Shown here in pieces: positions 46,837 to 56,777 of a stretch of DNA of 64,000 bases; position 1 is the stretch's first letter, and every line of letters starts with the position of its first letter. Source of the DNA: Nocardiopsis sp. FR4. GTDB taxonomy: Bacteria > Actinomycetota > Actinomycetes > Streptosporangiales > Streptosporangiaceae. The notes below the pieces were generated by a model, which did not search any database, was not told the DNA's origin, and worked only from the letters and a program-made list of their open reading frames with translations. The stretch covers positions 311,240-375,239 of the forward strand of contig NZ_ML776454.1 in NCBI RefSeq assembly GCF_009830945.1, read 5' to 3'. The position numbers were made by a program, and so were the translations under genes.

Positions 46837-47654
46837 CACTTCTCCTCCTTCACGGGGTTGGGCACGGCACCGCCGTAACGCCGGTCCCGGCTCGCGTAGA
46901 CCTCGCACGCGCGCCACAGGTCGCGCCGGTCGAAGTCGGGCCAGAGCGTGTCCAGGAACACGAACTCGGCGTAGGCGGACTGCCACAGCAGGAAGTTGGA
47001 CGTGCGCTGCTCGCCGGAGGAGCGCACGAACAGGTCCACCGGGGGCACCTCGGGGGCGTACAGGTGCTGGGCCAGGGTGTTCTCGGTGATCTTGTCCGGC
47101 GAGATCTGACCGGCCGCGGCCTTGCGCGCCAGCGCGCGGGCGGCGTCGACGATCTCGGCCTGCCCGCCGTAGTTCACGCAGAACTGCAGGGTCATCGCCG
47201 TGTTGTCCCTGGTCATCTCCTCGGCGTCCTGGAGCTCGCGGATGACGCTCTTCCACAGCCGTCCCGCGCGTCCGGCCCACCTGACGCGCACGCCCCGGGC
47301 GTGCAGCTCGTCGCGGCGCCTGCGGATGGTGTCGCGGTTGAAGCCCATGAGGAAGCGCACCTCGTCCGGCGAGCGCTTCCAGTTCTCGGTGGAGAAGGCG
47401 TAGGCGGACAGGTTGGGGATGCCCAGCTCCAGTGCGCCCTCGATCACGTCGAAGAGCGAGGACTCCCCGGCCTTGTGCCCCTCGGTGCGCGCCAGGCCGC
47501 GCTCCTTGGCCCAGCGGCCGTTGCCGTCCATGACCACGGCCACGTGCCGGGGCACCAGGTCGGCGGGAAGCTCGGGGGGCCGCGCGCCGCTGGGGTGCGG
47601 GACGGGCGCGGTGTACTCCCGCCGTTTACCGGTGTCGAAGCTGAACAGGCTCAA
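46836..47654 (-). CDS. uppS: isoprenyl transferase (undecaprenyl diphosphate synthase family)
   Basis: 272 residues. The cis-prenyltransferase P-loop [13 protein letters not shown] carries the catalytic Asp. [13 protein letters not shown] and [27 protein letters not shown] are the other family signatures. Makes the C50/C55 lipid carrier for peptidoglycan and teichoic acids. The start is TTG 47654, overlapping the recO stop as TTGA with GGAG upstream; it gives the usual family length. Upstream in-frame codons belong to recO. Confidence 0.94.
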   Translation of the reverse strand: MSLFSFDTGKRREYTAPVPHPSGARPPELPADLVPRHVAVVMDGNGRWAKERGLARTEGHKAGESSLFDVIEGALELGIPNLSAYAFSTENWKRSPDEVRFLMGFNRDTIRRRRDELHARGVRVRWAGRAGRLWKSVIRELQDAEEMTRDNTAMTLQFCVNYGGQAEIVDAARALARKAAAGQISPDKITENTLAQHLYAPEVPPVDLFVRSSGEQRTSNFLLWQSAYAEFVFLDTLWPDFDRRDLWRACEVYASRDRRYGGAVPNPVKEEK

Positions 47655-48382
47655 GAACGCTCCACGTGGCGCAGTGATCGGATTCCGTTCTCCAGGTGCC
47701 ACTGCAGGTAGGCCGCGACCAACCCGCTGCACTCGGAGCGGTGCCTGCCCTCGCTGGCGTCCGCGCCGTCCCAGTCCCCTCCGAGCAGGGCCGACATGAG
47801 CCGGAGCGTGTCCGGGGACGGGTGTACGGAGCCGTGCGGGCGGCACACCGAGCAGACCATACCTCCGGCGTGGACCGCGAACGCGCGGTGTTCCCCGCGG
47901 CTGCCGCAGCGGGCGCACTCGGCCAGCGACGGGGCGTACCCCGCGACGGCGAGCGAGCGCAGCAGGTAGGCGTCCAGCACCAGCCGGGAGTCGTGGCTGC
48001 CCTCACCCAGGGTACGCAGGGCGCCGATGAGCAGGAGGAACTGGCGCAGCGCGGGGTCCTTCTCCACGGCCACGATCTTCTCGGCGGTCTCCAGCATCGC
48101 CGTGGCGGCCGTGTAGCGGGCGTAGTCGGACACCACGGCCTCGCCGTAGGAGCGCACCGTCTCGGCCTGCGTGATGACGTCCAGGGTGCGGCCGGTGTGC
48201 AGCTGCAGGTCGACGTGGGTGCACGGTTCCAGGCGGGCGCCGAACCGCGACTTGGTACGGCGCACCCCCTTGCCCACGGCGCGGACCAGGCCGGTGCGCC
48301 GGGTGAGGAGGGTGACGATGCGGTCGGCCTCACCCAGTTTCTGGTTGCGCAGGACGACACCCTCGTCGCGGTAGAGACTCAC
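47651..48382 (-). CDS. recO: DNA repair protein RecO
   Basis: 243 residues. N-terminal OB fold ([46 protein letters not shown]) and a C-terminal zinc-finger (CARCG ... CSVCRP). Loads RecA on SSB-coated DNA with RecR. GTG 48382 matches the family start. First gene of recO-uppS-SGNH. Confidence 0.95.
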   Translation of the reverse strand: MSLYRDEGVVLRNQKLGEADRIVTLLTRRTGLVRAVGKGVRRTKSRFGARLEPCTHVDLQLHTGRTLDVITQAETVRSYGEAVVSDYARYTAATAMLETAEKIVAVEKDPALRQFLLLIGALRTLGEGSHDSRLVLDAYLLRSLAVAGYAPSLAECARCGSRGEHRAFAVHAGGMVCSVCRPHGSVHPSPDTLRLMSALLGGDWDGADASEGRHRSECSGLVAAYLQWHLENGIRSLRHVERS

Positions 48383-48561
48383 GCCCCCATTGTCGCGGAT
48401 CCTGCGGACCGTTGGCCCCGCGAGTCCCACATTGACCAGCTTTATTACAGTTTGGTTTCCCTTTTCGAGGCATTTGCTCTACTCTCACGCGCTAGGCGCC
48501 CCCACAGCGCCACACCCCTCACACCGCGTCATCGCGGTGCCCCCGATCCAAGGAGAGCGAC

Positions 48562-49398
48562 ATGGCGCGTGGTCGCCGAGGCAGGCGCCGCTCGAGGCGG
48601 CGCGGGAGCAGGGCGCCCCTGGCGGCCGGCCTGACCGCGGTACCGGTCGGTCTGGCCGTGGCCGCCGCCCTGCTGGTCAGCGGGGCGGGCGAGGACCTCG
48701 ACCCCTTCCGCACCACCGCGGACGGCCAGATCGGTGACGCGGTCACCGGGGAGTCGTCCGCGCCCAGCCCCACCGAGGACGACTTCTTCGCCCGGCCCTC
48801 CCCCTCACCCCAGACCCCGGCCGAGCGGCCCTCCTCCTACGCCGGAGAGCCCGAGAGCGCGGACGTGACGGCCTCCTCCCTGCCCGAGGACCCCGAGGAG
48901 CGGGAGACGGAGGACTCCGGGAACGGAGGCGGCTCCAGCGCGGGCGGCGGATCCGGCGACGGCAGCGGAGGCGGCGGCTCCGGGAACGGAGGCGGCTCGG
49001 GCGGCGCAAACTCCGGGGGCGTCGGGTCCTCCACCGGGGTGGCCGGCCGGGTCGTGACCCTGGTCAACTCCGAGCGCGCCGCGGCCGGGTGCGACCCGCT
49101 GCGGGTGGACGACCGGCTCACCGCCGCGTCCCAGGAGCACAGCGAGGACATGGACCGGCGCGACTACATGAGCCACCAGAGCCCCGAGGGAGAGGGCCCG
49201 GGGGACCGCGCCCGCCGCCACGGCTACGACGCCTGGGGCGCGGAGAACGTCGCCAAGGGGCAGACCAGCCCCGAGCAGGTGATGAACGCCTGGATGAACA
49301 GCGAGGGGCACCGCGCCAACATCCTCAACTGCGACCTGGTCGCCATCGGCGTGGGCGAGTCCGGCAACGCCTGGACCCAGATGTTCGGCTGGGAGTAA
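48562..49398 (+). CDS. secreted CAP (SCP/PR1-like) domain protein
   Basis: 278 residues. A strongly basic N-terminus and one hydrophobic segment (AVPVGLAVAAALLVSGAGE) form a signal peptide or anchor. An acidic Pro/Ser/Thr region and a Gly/Ser-rich linker (about residues 115-152) lead to the CAP domain: VVTLVNSERAAAGCDPLRVDDRLTAASQEHSEDM, GENVAKGQ and WMNSEGHRANILN. CAP domains act extracellularly; the bacterial role is mostly unknown. ATG follows AAGGAGAG. Confidence 0.9.
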   Translation: MARGRRGRRRSRRRGSRAPLAAGLTAVPVGLAVAAALLVSGAGEDLDPFRTTADGQIGDAVTGESSAPSPTEDDFFARPSPSPQTPAERPSSYAGEPESADVTASSLPEDPEERETEDSGNGGGSSAGGGSGDGSGGGGSGNGGGSGGANSGGVGSSTGVAGRVVTLVNSERAAAGCDPLRVDDRLTAASQEHSEDMDRRDYMSHQSPEGEGPGDRARRHGYDAWGAENVAKGQTSPEQVMNAWMNSEGHRANILNCDLVAIGVGESGNAWTQMFGWE

Positions 49399-49483
49399 TT
49401 CCGGCGCTCGGGCCGAACGCGTCGGGACCGACCGGTAGCCTTGGCCGTCGCCGCGGTCCCCCGCGTTCCGACGGAAGGTGTCC

Positions 49484-50194
49484 ATGCGTGAGCTGAACGA
49501 GCTGGTCGATGTGGCGGAGCCCGCCTGGCCCGTGCTGTCCCGGCACCTGGCCCGGAGCGGGGTTGCGGTGCGCGTGCTGCCCGTGGACCCCGAACGGGGC
49601 CGGACCTGCCTGCACCGCCTCCAGGTCACCGCGCGTTCCTTCCTGGGCGCGATGGCGCTGGAGTGCGGCGGCCTGCTCGTGGACGGCGGCTGGCTCCGCG
49701 TGCACGGCGGCGGAGGAGCGCACCTGCCCGGCCTGGGCGAGGTCAACGACCTGAGCGCGGCGGTGGTCTACGGGCCGCCCCCGCGCCTGGTGACCGCCCA
49801 CGACGTGCTGGGCGGGGTGTTCGCGCTCAACGGGCCCGGCGCCGAGGGCGCGGAGCACCCCGGCAGGCCCGGCGAGATGGTCTACTTCGCCCCCGACACC
49901 CTGGAGTGGGAGGACCTGGGCCTGACCTACTCCGCCTGGATGCTGTGGATGTTGGAGGGCAGCCTGGAGGAGTTCTACCGCGACCTGCGCTGGCCGGGCT
50001 GGCGCCGGGAGGCCGAGGCGTTGGAGCCGGCGCAGGGGCTGGCCCTGTACCCCTTCCCGTGGTCGGCCCGGACCCGGGAGGACCTCGCGGCGACCACCCG
50101 CGCTCCGGTGCCGCTGCGGGAGCTGACCGCTGTGCACCGGGAGGCGTGCGCGGGGCTCGGCCTGCCCGACCCCGGCCCCTTCGGTCTGCTGTGA
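49484..50194 (+). CDS. DUF2625 family protein
   Basis: 236 residues. Matches the DUF2625 layout: LVDVAEPAWPVL at the start, VTARSFLGAMALECGGLLVDGGWLRVHGGG in the middle, then GEMVYFAPDTLEWEDLGLTYSAWMLWMLEG and a C-terminal YPFPWS motif. Soluble, no signal peptide. The family resembles SUKH/SMI1-type proteins in size, but its function is unknown. ATG 49484 has GGAAGG 5 nt upstream. Confidence 0.82.
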   Translation: MRELNELVDVAEPAWPVLSRHLARSGVAVRVLPVDPERGRTCLHRLQVTARSFLGAMALECGGLLVDGGWLRVHGGGGAHLPGLGEVNDLSAAVVYGPPPRLVTAHDVLGGVFALNGPGAEGAEHPGRPGEMVYFAPDTLEWEDLGLTYSAWMLWMLEGSLEEFYRDLRWPGWRREAEALEPAQGLALYPFPWSARTREDLAATTRAPVPLRELTAVHREACAGLGLPDPGPFGLL

Positions 50195-50196
50195 AA

Positions 50197-50230
50197 CGGT
50201 GACCCGCCGCCCCGGGGCGGCGGGTCACCG
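50197..50230. terminator. bidirectional terminator between the DUF2625 gene and leuA
   Basis: Perfect 17-bp arms (CGGTGACCCGCCGCCCC and its complement) with no unpaired loop bases, lying between convergent stops. As a DNA cruciform it is a 34-bp perfect palindrome. Confidence 0.85.
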
Positions 50231-50244
50231 ACGCGCGGCAGGGG

Positions 50245-51951
<1,707 letters not shown>

Positions 51952-51981
51952 TTACTCCTCGTGGTTCTGGCGCGTGGTCAT
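51952..51981 (-). CDS. possible mini-ORF directly before leuA
   Basis: ATG 51981 to TAA encodes MTTRQNHEE and ends 6 bp before leuA; its last codons contain the leuA Shine-Dalgarno. It may be chance, or may couple translation to leuA. Confidence 0.25.
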   Translation of the reverse strand: MTTRQNHEE

Positions 51982-52027
51982 GGTCGACCAGGACAAGCCA
52001 AAGTCCCGCGGCGAGGGAGCCGACCTT

Positions 52028-52075
52028 CTAACGACCCCCGCCGCGGCCGCTAAGGAGGAGCAGCTCGCGCAGCAT
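52028..52075 (-). CDS. leuL: leucine-rich leader peptide (leuA attenuator)
   Basis: A 15-codon ORF, MLRELLLLSGRGGGR, with four Leu codons in a row (CTG CTC CTC CTT). It begins 130 bp upstream of leuA. Ribosome stalling at the Leu run when leucyl-tRNA is scarce would alter folding of the 82-nt segment between the peptide and leuA. It starts only about 4-5 nt from the predicted transcription start, so it is probably translated as a leaderless message. Confidence 0.82.
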   Translation of the reverse strand: MLRELLLLSGRGGGR

Positions 52076-52085
52076 AGTGGTGGCC

Positions 52086-52091
52086 ACGCTA
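52086..52091 (-). promoter_or_regulatory. predicted -10 element of the leuL-leuA transcript
   Basis: On the minus strand TGC-TAGCGT is an extended -10 (TGnTANNNT). Transcription would start near 52080, just before the leader ATG. No consensus -35 is visible at the right spacing. Confidence 0.5.
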
Positions 52092-52401
52092 GCAGACCGC
52101 CGCGAAAACCTGGTACCTCACGCCCACATTGTGGGACGCGACCTCGCTGAGCTGGAAGTTCTCCGGAGCGTGAGGTCGGCCACCACCCGCCTCCCGCTTA
52201 CGGGTACCTCGATTTCAAGAGACCCCGGACAGGTCTGTACCATTTTCAGTGAACCCTTCAGTGCTAGGGGGGTTGTTCAAGACCCCGTCGACGGGGCCCA
52301 GGGTGCGGCCAACGCCCGAGGCCGCCGCGGGACCCGCCTACAGCGCGTCCGCGGCCGGGCCGGTCCCGTCGGCGGGGTTTCTCGTTCCCGCCCGCCAGCC
52401 G
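52092..52401. other. intergenic region upstream of leuL and the PIN toxin remnant
   Basis: No intact gene. It holds a GGTCTGTACC dyad (AGGTCTGTACCA, 52231-52242) like the one upstream of ppdK, and the leader-like element at 52251-52313. A minus-strand 41-codon frame starts at ATG 52243 with the same spacing from that element as gcl has. No antitoxin gene is visible before the PIN remnant. Confidence 0.5.
52251..52313 (-). repeat. leader-like element, copy 1 (upstream of leuL/leuA)
   Basis: Minus-strand order: GTTGGCCGCACCC, a perfect hairpin CCCCGTC-GACGGGG, then CCCCTAGCACTGAAGGGTTC. The end blocks are identical to those before gcl, while the hairpin sequence differs but still pairs. GGGTTC is followed after 7 nt by an ATG, as in the gcl copy. 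Confidence 0.6.
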
Positions 52402-52838
52402 ATGGGCCCAGCCCGCTACCTCATCGACACGAGCGCTCTGTCCGGGTCTTCGGGCACCCGGGTTCCCCTGGGTGGGAGGACGCCCCGGTGAGCGGGGTTG
52501 TCGCCGTCTGCCCCCTCACCGAACTGGAGTTCCCGTACAGCGCCCGGTCCACCAGTCATCGCAACCGCATCGTGTCTCCGCTCAACAGGATGCCGCTCCC
52601 CGTCGAGACGGACGACGGAGACCACCGACGAGCGTGGGAGGTTCAGCGCATCCCCACCTCCCGTGGCGAGCACCGCGGCGCCGGTCCTGTGGACCTCGTG
52701 GTGGCCGCCTGTGCCGAACTTCGCGGACCCACACTGCTGCACCGCGACAGCGGCCTCGAAACCATCGCACGTGTGACCGAGCGGAGAACGCGTCGCGTCG
52801 ATCCCCAGTCCGGAGTCTGCACCGGGAGAGGGCCCCTC
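52402..52838 (+). pseudogene. frameshifted VapC-like PIN-domain toxin
   Basis: The first frame encodes ARYLIDTSAL (PIN strand 1 with the first catalytic Asp). The homology then resumes one frame over: VRVFGHPGSPGWEDAPVSG, VAVCPLTELEFPYSARS (catalytic Glu), AWEVQRIPTSRGEHR, GAGPVDLVVAACAEL (Asp) and LLHRDSGLETIARVT. A single lost base near 52440 explains the break. All catalytic acidic residues survive, so a sequencing error or programmed shift cannot be excluded. No VapB antitoxin is seen upstream. A terminator follows. Confidence 0.78.
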
Positions 52839-52844
52839 CTCCTG

Positions 52845-52876
52845 CGCCCCCGTGGCCACATCCGGCCACGGGGGCG
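52845..52876 (+). terminator. terminator after the PIN toxin remnant
   Basis: Perfect 13-bp stem CGCCCCCGTGGCC with its complement and a 6-nt loop (ACATCC). Confidence 0.75.
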
Positions 52877-53038
52877 GCACGGGTGCGCGCGGGCAAAGCG
52901 GGCTTCACCTGGCGTGCGCGCTAAACAAGTCACTTCGCCACGCCAGTGACAGAAAGTTAGCCATATTGACAGTATGTGCGGCTTTCTCGTGCAATAACGC
53001 CACCTATCCGACGCCTCACCCCCGCTTACGGAGGCATC

Positions 53039-54310
53039 GTGTCCCTCACCCCCCTACGCAGAACCCTCGTCACACTCGTGCCCGCGACCGTGGGCGCGCT
53101 CGTGCTGAGCACGCTGACCGCCAGCACCGCCACCGCCGAACCGGCCTATGACCGCTACGAGGTCCACGGGGCCGACAACGCCCGGGACCGCACGGAGATC
53201 GCGTCCACCGGGGCCGCCATCGACCAGGTCGACGGCGGCTCGGTCCTGGTCACCGCCACGCCCGACGACGCGGAGGAGCTCGAACTCCTCGGCTACGGCG
53301 TCGAGGAGTTCGACCCGGTGACCACCCTCGCCAGCCCCGATGAGGGCTACACCACCTACGCCGAGCTGCTCGGCGTCGTCAACCAGGTGGTGGCCGACCA
53401 CCCCGGCATCGCGTCGAGGTCGGTCATCGGGCGCTCCCACGAGGGCCGGGACCTGGTCGCGGTCAAGATCAGCGACAACGTGCGCGTGGACGAGGACGAG
53501 CCCGAGGTGCTGTTCGTCCACGCCCAGCACGCGCGCGAGCACCTCACCGTGGAGATGGCCGTCTACCTGATGCGCCAGCTCACCGACGGGTACGGCAGCG
53601 ACGCCCGGATCACCCGGCTGGTCCAGGACCGCGAGATCTGGATCCTGCCCAACGTCAACCCCGACGGCAGCGAGTACGACATGGCGGGCTCCACCTGGCG
53701 CAACTGGCGCAAGAACCGCCAGCCCAACGCCGGTTCCTCCGCGGTGGGCACCGACCTCAACCGCAACTGGGACTACCGGTGGGGCTGCTGCGGCGGGTCC
53801 TCCGGCAGCCCCAGCAGCATCACCTACCGGGGCCCGGCCCCCGAGTCCGCCCCCGAGGTGCGGGTGATCGCCGACTTCGTGCGCGGCCGGGTGGTCGGCG
53901 GCGAGCAGCAGATCACCACGGCCATCGACTTCCACACCTACAGCGAGCTCGTCCTGTGGCCGTTCGGCTACACCTACAGCGACGTCGTGAACGGGATGGA
54001 CCGGACCGAGTACCGCACCCACGCGGCGCTGGGCCGGCACATGGCCCAGGCCAACGGCTACACCCCCCAGCAGTCCAGCGACCTGTACATCACCGACGGG
54101 TCGATCAGCGACTGGCTGTGGGGCGACCAGCGGATCGTGAACTTCACGTACGAGATGTACCCCCGCAGCGCCGCCGGGGGCGGCTTCTACCCGCCCTCGT
54201 CGGTGATCGCGCGGGAGACCGCGCGCAACCGGGAGGCCGTGCTGCGCCTGCTGGACTACGCGGACTGCCCCTACCGGATCGTCGGCGCCCAGGCCGCCTA
54301 CTGCGGCTGA
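53039..54310 (+). CDS. secreted M14 zinc carboxypeptidase
   Basis: 423 residues with a Sec signal peptide ([24 protein letters not shown]...ATAEPA). A short propeptide-like region is followed by the M14 catalytic domain. Zinc ligands are [12 protein letters not shown] (His, Glu) and IDFHTYSE (His); the catalytic Glu is in FTYEMYPR. Substrate-binding residues appear in NWRKNRQP and [12 protein letters not shown]. Degrades peptides outside the cell. GTG 53039 has GGAGG 4 nt upstream; a longer frame from 52976 lacks a ribosome-binding site. Confidence 0.94.
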   Translation: MSLTPLRRTLVTLVPATVGALVLSTLTASTATAEPAYDRYEVHGADNARDRTEIASTGAAIDQVDGGSVLVTATPDDAEELELLGYGVEEFDPVTTLASPDEGYTTYAELLGVVNQVVADHPGIASRSVIGRSHEGRDLVAVKISDNVRVDEDEPEVLFVHAQHAREHLTVEMAVYLMRQLTDGYGSDARITRLVQDREIWILPNVNPDGSEYDMAGSTWRNWRKNRQPNAGSSAVGTDLNRNWDYRWGCCGGSSGSPSSITYRGPAPESAPEVRVIADFVRGRVVGGEQQITTAIDFHTYSELVLWPFGYTYSDVVNGMDRTEYRTHAALGRHMAQANGYTPQQSSDLYITDGSISDWLWGDQRIVNFTYEMYPRSAAGGGFYPPSSVIARETARNREAVLRLLDYADCPYRIVGAQAAYCG

Positions 54311-54315
54311 GCCCG

Positions 54316-54347
54316 CCCCGGACCCGGGCGGCGGCCCGGGTCCGGGG
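54316..54347. terminator. bidirectional terminator after the carboxypeptidase
   Basis: Perfect 14-bp stem (CCCCGGACCCGGGC and complement) with a 4-nt loop, between convergent stops at 54310 and 54353. Confidence 0.8.
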
Positions 54348-54352
54348 CCCGG

Positions 54353-54703
54353 TCAGAACTCGCCCTCGCAGGCCCGGCGCACGGCGTCGGCGCCGAAGTC
54401 CTCCACGTAGGTCTCCTCGGGGGCCTCGCGGAGGTAGCCGCCCGTGTGGGCGCCGTAGAGCACCGCGGAGGAACTTCCGTCCCACTTGAACTGCAGCTGG
54501 CAGTCCTCGGTGGCCTCGTAGGTGGCCCACCAGTACCCGTCTGAGTCGGGGGCCGTGATCCGGAACTCCCCGCCGGGGAGCCCGCTGTCGGTGAGCAGTC
54601 GGTGGAACTCCTCCTCGGACCCGCCCTGGGGGGAGCAGGCGGCGGAGGTGAGCGCGGCGGCCGCAAGTGCGGCCGCGGAGAGCATACGCGCGTGGGGGGT
54701 CAT
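54353..54703 (-). CDS. small secreted lipoprotein, unknown function
   Basis: 116 residues. MTPHARMLSAAALAAAALTSAAC is a lipoprotein signal with a lipobox ending in Cys 23. The mature part (EFRITAPDSDGYWWATYEATEDCQLQFKWDG, then YGAHTGGYLREAPEETY) is acidic and aromatic-rich, with a second and third Cys that may form a disulfide. No family recognised. The 246 bp upstream hold no further gene. Confidence 0.7.
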   Translation of the reverse strand: MTPHARMLSAAALAAAALTSAACSPQGGSEEEFHRLLTDSGLPGGEFRITAPDSDGYWWATYEATEDCQLQFKWDGSSSAVLYGAHTGGYLREAPEETYVEDFGADAVRRACEGEF

Positions 54704-54949
54704 GCTTGCCAACTTCCCGGAGTGCCGACGACGGGCCCGGTGTCCCGCTCCCTGACGGGCGGTCCCGCCGTCCACGTCCCTCCACGTTTCCCCAGGTGCG
54801 TTCCGGAGAAAACCCACGTCACGCCACACTACGGACACAACCCAGTAACGGGGGGTTCATCGGCTCCCGGGGGCGCCACGGGCCACGGGAGCCCCCGGGC
54901 GGACCGCCGACGGCGGTGGCCTTCCCGCCCGGGGCCGTTCGGAGGCGGG

Positions 54950-56665
54950 TCAGGCGCCGGGGGCCGGCTCGAACTCCTTCACCGCGTCGATCGCGGGGCC
55001 GTGCGGCGTGTTGGCCTCACGCTCGATCATGATCTCCACGAGCACCGGCCGCGAGGTGGCCTGGGCCTGCTTGCGGGCCCACTCCAGGGACTCGCGGATC
55101 TCCCCCGGCTCCCACACGCGCCGCCCGGAGCACCCGTAGGCCTCCATGAGCTTGACGTTGTCGGTGCCGTACTCGTCGTAGTGGATGTCCACCTGGTAGT
55201 TCATGTCGAACGGGATCGAGGCCTGGCGGATCAGGCCCAGGTACTCGTTGTTGAGCATGATGATGACGTAGGGAACGTCGTACTGGGCGGCGACCGCCAA
55301 TTCCTCGACCATGTACTGGAACCCGTAGTCGCCGACGATGCCGACCACCTCGGCGTCCGGCTCGGTGTCCTTGAGGGCCTTCTTGACGCCGATCGCGGCG
55401 GGGATCTCCCAGCCGAGCGGGCCCGCCTGGCCGCAGATCTGGTAGTGGCGGGGCTTGTAGGCCTTCTGGTGCTGGCCGCCCCAGATCTGGTAGAGGCCGA
55501 TCGCGGTGACGAAGTAGGTGTCGGGGCCGAAGACCTCGTTGATCTCCTTGTACACGCGCGGCGCCTTGACCGGGACCGTGTCGAAGTCCTCGCGGCGGGT
55601 CAGGGTGGCCTTGAGCTCGCCGATCCGGTCGATCCAGGGCCGCACGTCGGCCGTGGCGCCGCGACGGCGGGCCGCCGCCAGCAGTTCGCGCAGGAACAGC
55701 CGGGCGTCGGAGACCACGCCCAGGTCCGGTTCGAAGACCCGGCCGATCTGGGTGGCCTCGATGTCGACGTGGATGAACGTGCGCTCGCCCCGGTAGACGT
55801 CGATCTGGCCGGTGTGGCGGTCGGCGAACCGGGCGCCCACGGCCAGGACCAGGTCCGACTCCAGGAAGGAGGCGTTGCCGTAGCGCTGGGAGGTCTGCAC
55901 GCCGGTCATACCGGAGTACAGGGGCGAGTCCTCGTCGAAGGAGCCCTTGCCCATGAGTGTGACCTGCACCGGCACCTGGAGGTACTCGGCCAGCTCGCGC
56001 AATTCCTCGGAGGCCTCGGCCAGGATCACGCCGCCGCCCGCCAGGATCAGCGGGCGCCGGGCCTCCAGCAGCAGGTCCAGGGCGCGCTCGACCCGGGGAA
56101 GGTGCGGCTCGACGGTGTTGACCTTGAGCGGGGCGTCGATGGTGGGGTCGTAGTCGATCATCTGCTGGGCGATGTCCACCGGGATGTCCACCAGCACCGG
56201 CCCGGGACGGCCCTCCCGGGCGATCCGGAACGCCTCGCGGAAGATCCAGGGGGCGGTGGCGGCCTCCTTGATCTGGACGGCCCACTTGGTGACGGGCTTG
56301 GCGATCTCGACGATGTCGACCGCCTGGAAGCCCTCCTTGTCCAGCAGGTCGGTGCGCTGCTGGCCGGTGATGCACACGATCGGGACGGAGTCCGCGATGG
56401 CCGTGTACAGGCCGGTGATCATGTTGGTCCCGGCGGGACCGGAGGTGCCGATGGCCACGCCGACCTTGCCGGTGGTGCGCGACCAGCCGTCGGCCATGTG
56501 CGTGGCGCCCTCCTCGTGGCGCACGGTCAGGTGCTCGATACCGCCGACCTGTTCCATCGCCTTGTAGAGGGGCAGGATGGCCGCTCCGGGACATCCGAAG
56601 GCGGTGTCGACGCCCTCGTCCTTGAGGACCTCCACGACCGCGTTCATCGCGGGCATCTGTGGCAT
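54950..56665 (-). CDS. gcl: glyoxylate carboligase (TPP enzyme)
   Basis: 571 residues. TPP-enzyme folds: N-terminal AFGCPGAAILPLYKAM and GTSGPAGTNMITGLY; C-terminal TPP site GDYGFQYMVEELAVAAQYDVPYVIIMLNNEY. IGLYQIWGGQHQKAYKPRHYQICGQAGPLGWEIPA and the C-terminal VKEFEPAPG are Gcl-like. Joins two glyoxylates to tartronate semialdehyde and CO2. Residue 51 is Glu (VRHEEGATHM), whereas E. coli Gcl is known for Val at that exact position. Last gene of hyi-garR-gcl. A palindrome overlapping the ribosome-binding site may control translation. Confidence 0.88.
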   Translation of the reverse strand: MPQMPAMNAVVEVLKDEGVDTAFGCPGAAILPLYKAMEQVGGIEHLTVRHEEGATHMADGWSRTTGKVGVAIGTSGPAGTNMITGLYTAIADSVPIVCITGQQRTDLLDKEGFQAVDIVEIAKPVTKWAVQIKEAATAPWIFREAFRIAREGRPGPVLVDIPVDIAQQMIDYDPTIDAPLKVNTVEPHLPRVERALDLLLEARRPLILAGGGVILAEASEELRELAEYLQVPVQVTLMGKGSFDEDSPLYSGMTGVQTSQRYGNASFLESDLVLAVGARFADRHTGQIDVYRGERTFIHVDIEATQIGRVFEPDLGVVSDARLFLRELLAAARRRGATADVRPWIDRIGELKATLTRREDFDTVPVKAPRVYKEINEVFGPDTYFVTAIGLYQIWGGQHQKAYKPRHYQICGQAGPLGWEIPAAIGVKKALKDTEPDAEVVGIVGDYGFQYMVEELAVAAQYDVPYVIIMLNNEYLGLIRQASIPFDMNYQVDIHYDEYGTDNVKLMEAYGCSGRRVWEPGEIRESLEWARKQAQATSRPVLVEIMIEREANTPHGPAIDAVKEFEPAPGA

Positions 56666-56667
56666 GG

Positions 56668-56681
56668 GAAGGGAACCCTTC
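56668..56681 (-). promoter_or_regulatory. palindrome sequestering the gcl ribosome-binding site
   Basis: GAAGGG-TT-CCCTTC, a perfect 14-nt palindrome ending 2 nt before the gcl ATG. AAGGG inside it is the best Shine-Dalgarno candidate, so a folded mRNA would hide it. Confidence 0.5.
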
Positions 56682-56739
56682 AGTGCTAGGGGTGCTGGTC
56701 TGGGGCGGCCCCGCCTCGTCTGTCCCGGGTGCGGCCAAC
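56673..56739 (-). repeat. leader-like element, copy 2 (5' region of gcl)
   Basis: Same end blocks as copy 1 (GTTGGCCGCACCC at 56727-56739 and CCCCTAGCACTGAAGGGTTC at 56673-56692, minus strand) with a different but still pairing centre (GGGG-CGG-CCCC). Located in the 112-bp gap between garR and gcl. Confidence 0.6.
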
Positions 56740-56777
56740 ACCGGGGACGCGGGCGCGGGTGCCGCGGGGGGAGGCGG

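Noticed and set aside
48420-48561. TTGACC near 48433 as a promoter for the CAP gene
   Set aside because: No -10 hexamer at 16-19 bp spacing.
52243-52270. Resemblance of GAACCCTTCAG to the 3' end of c-di-AMP (ydaO) riboswitches
   Set aside because: Only about ten bases match, the other conserved ydaO blocks are absent, and the gene context (gcl, leuA) does not fit.
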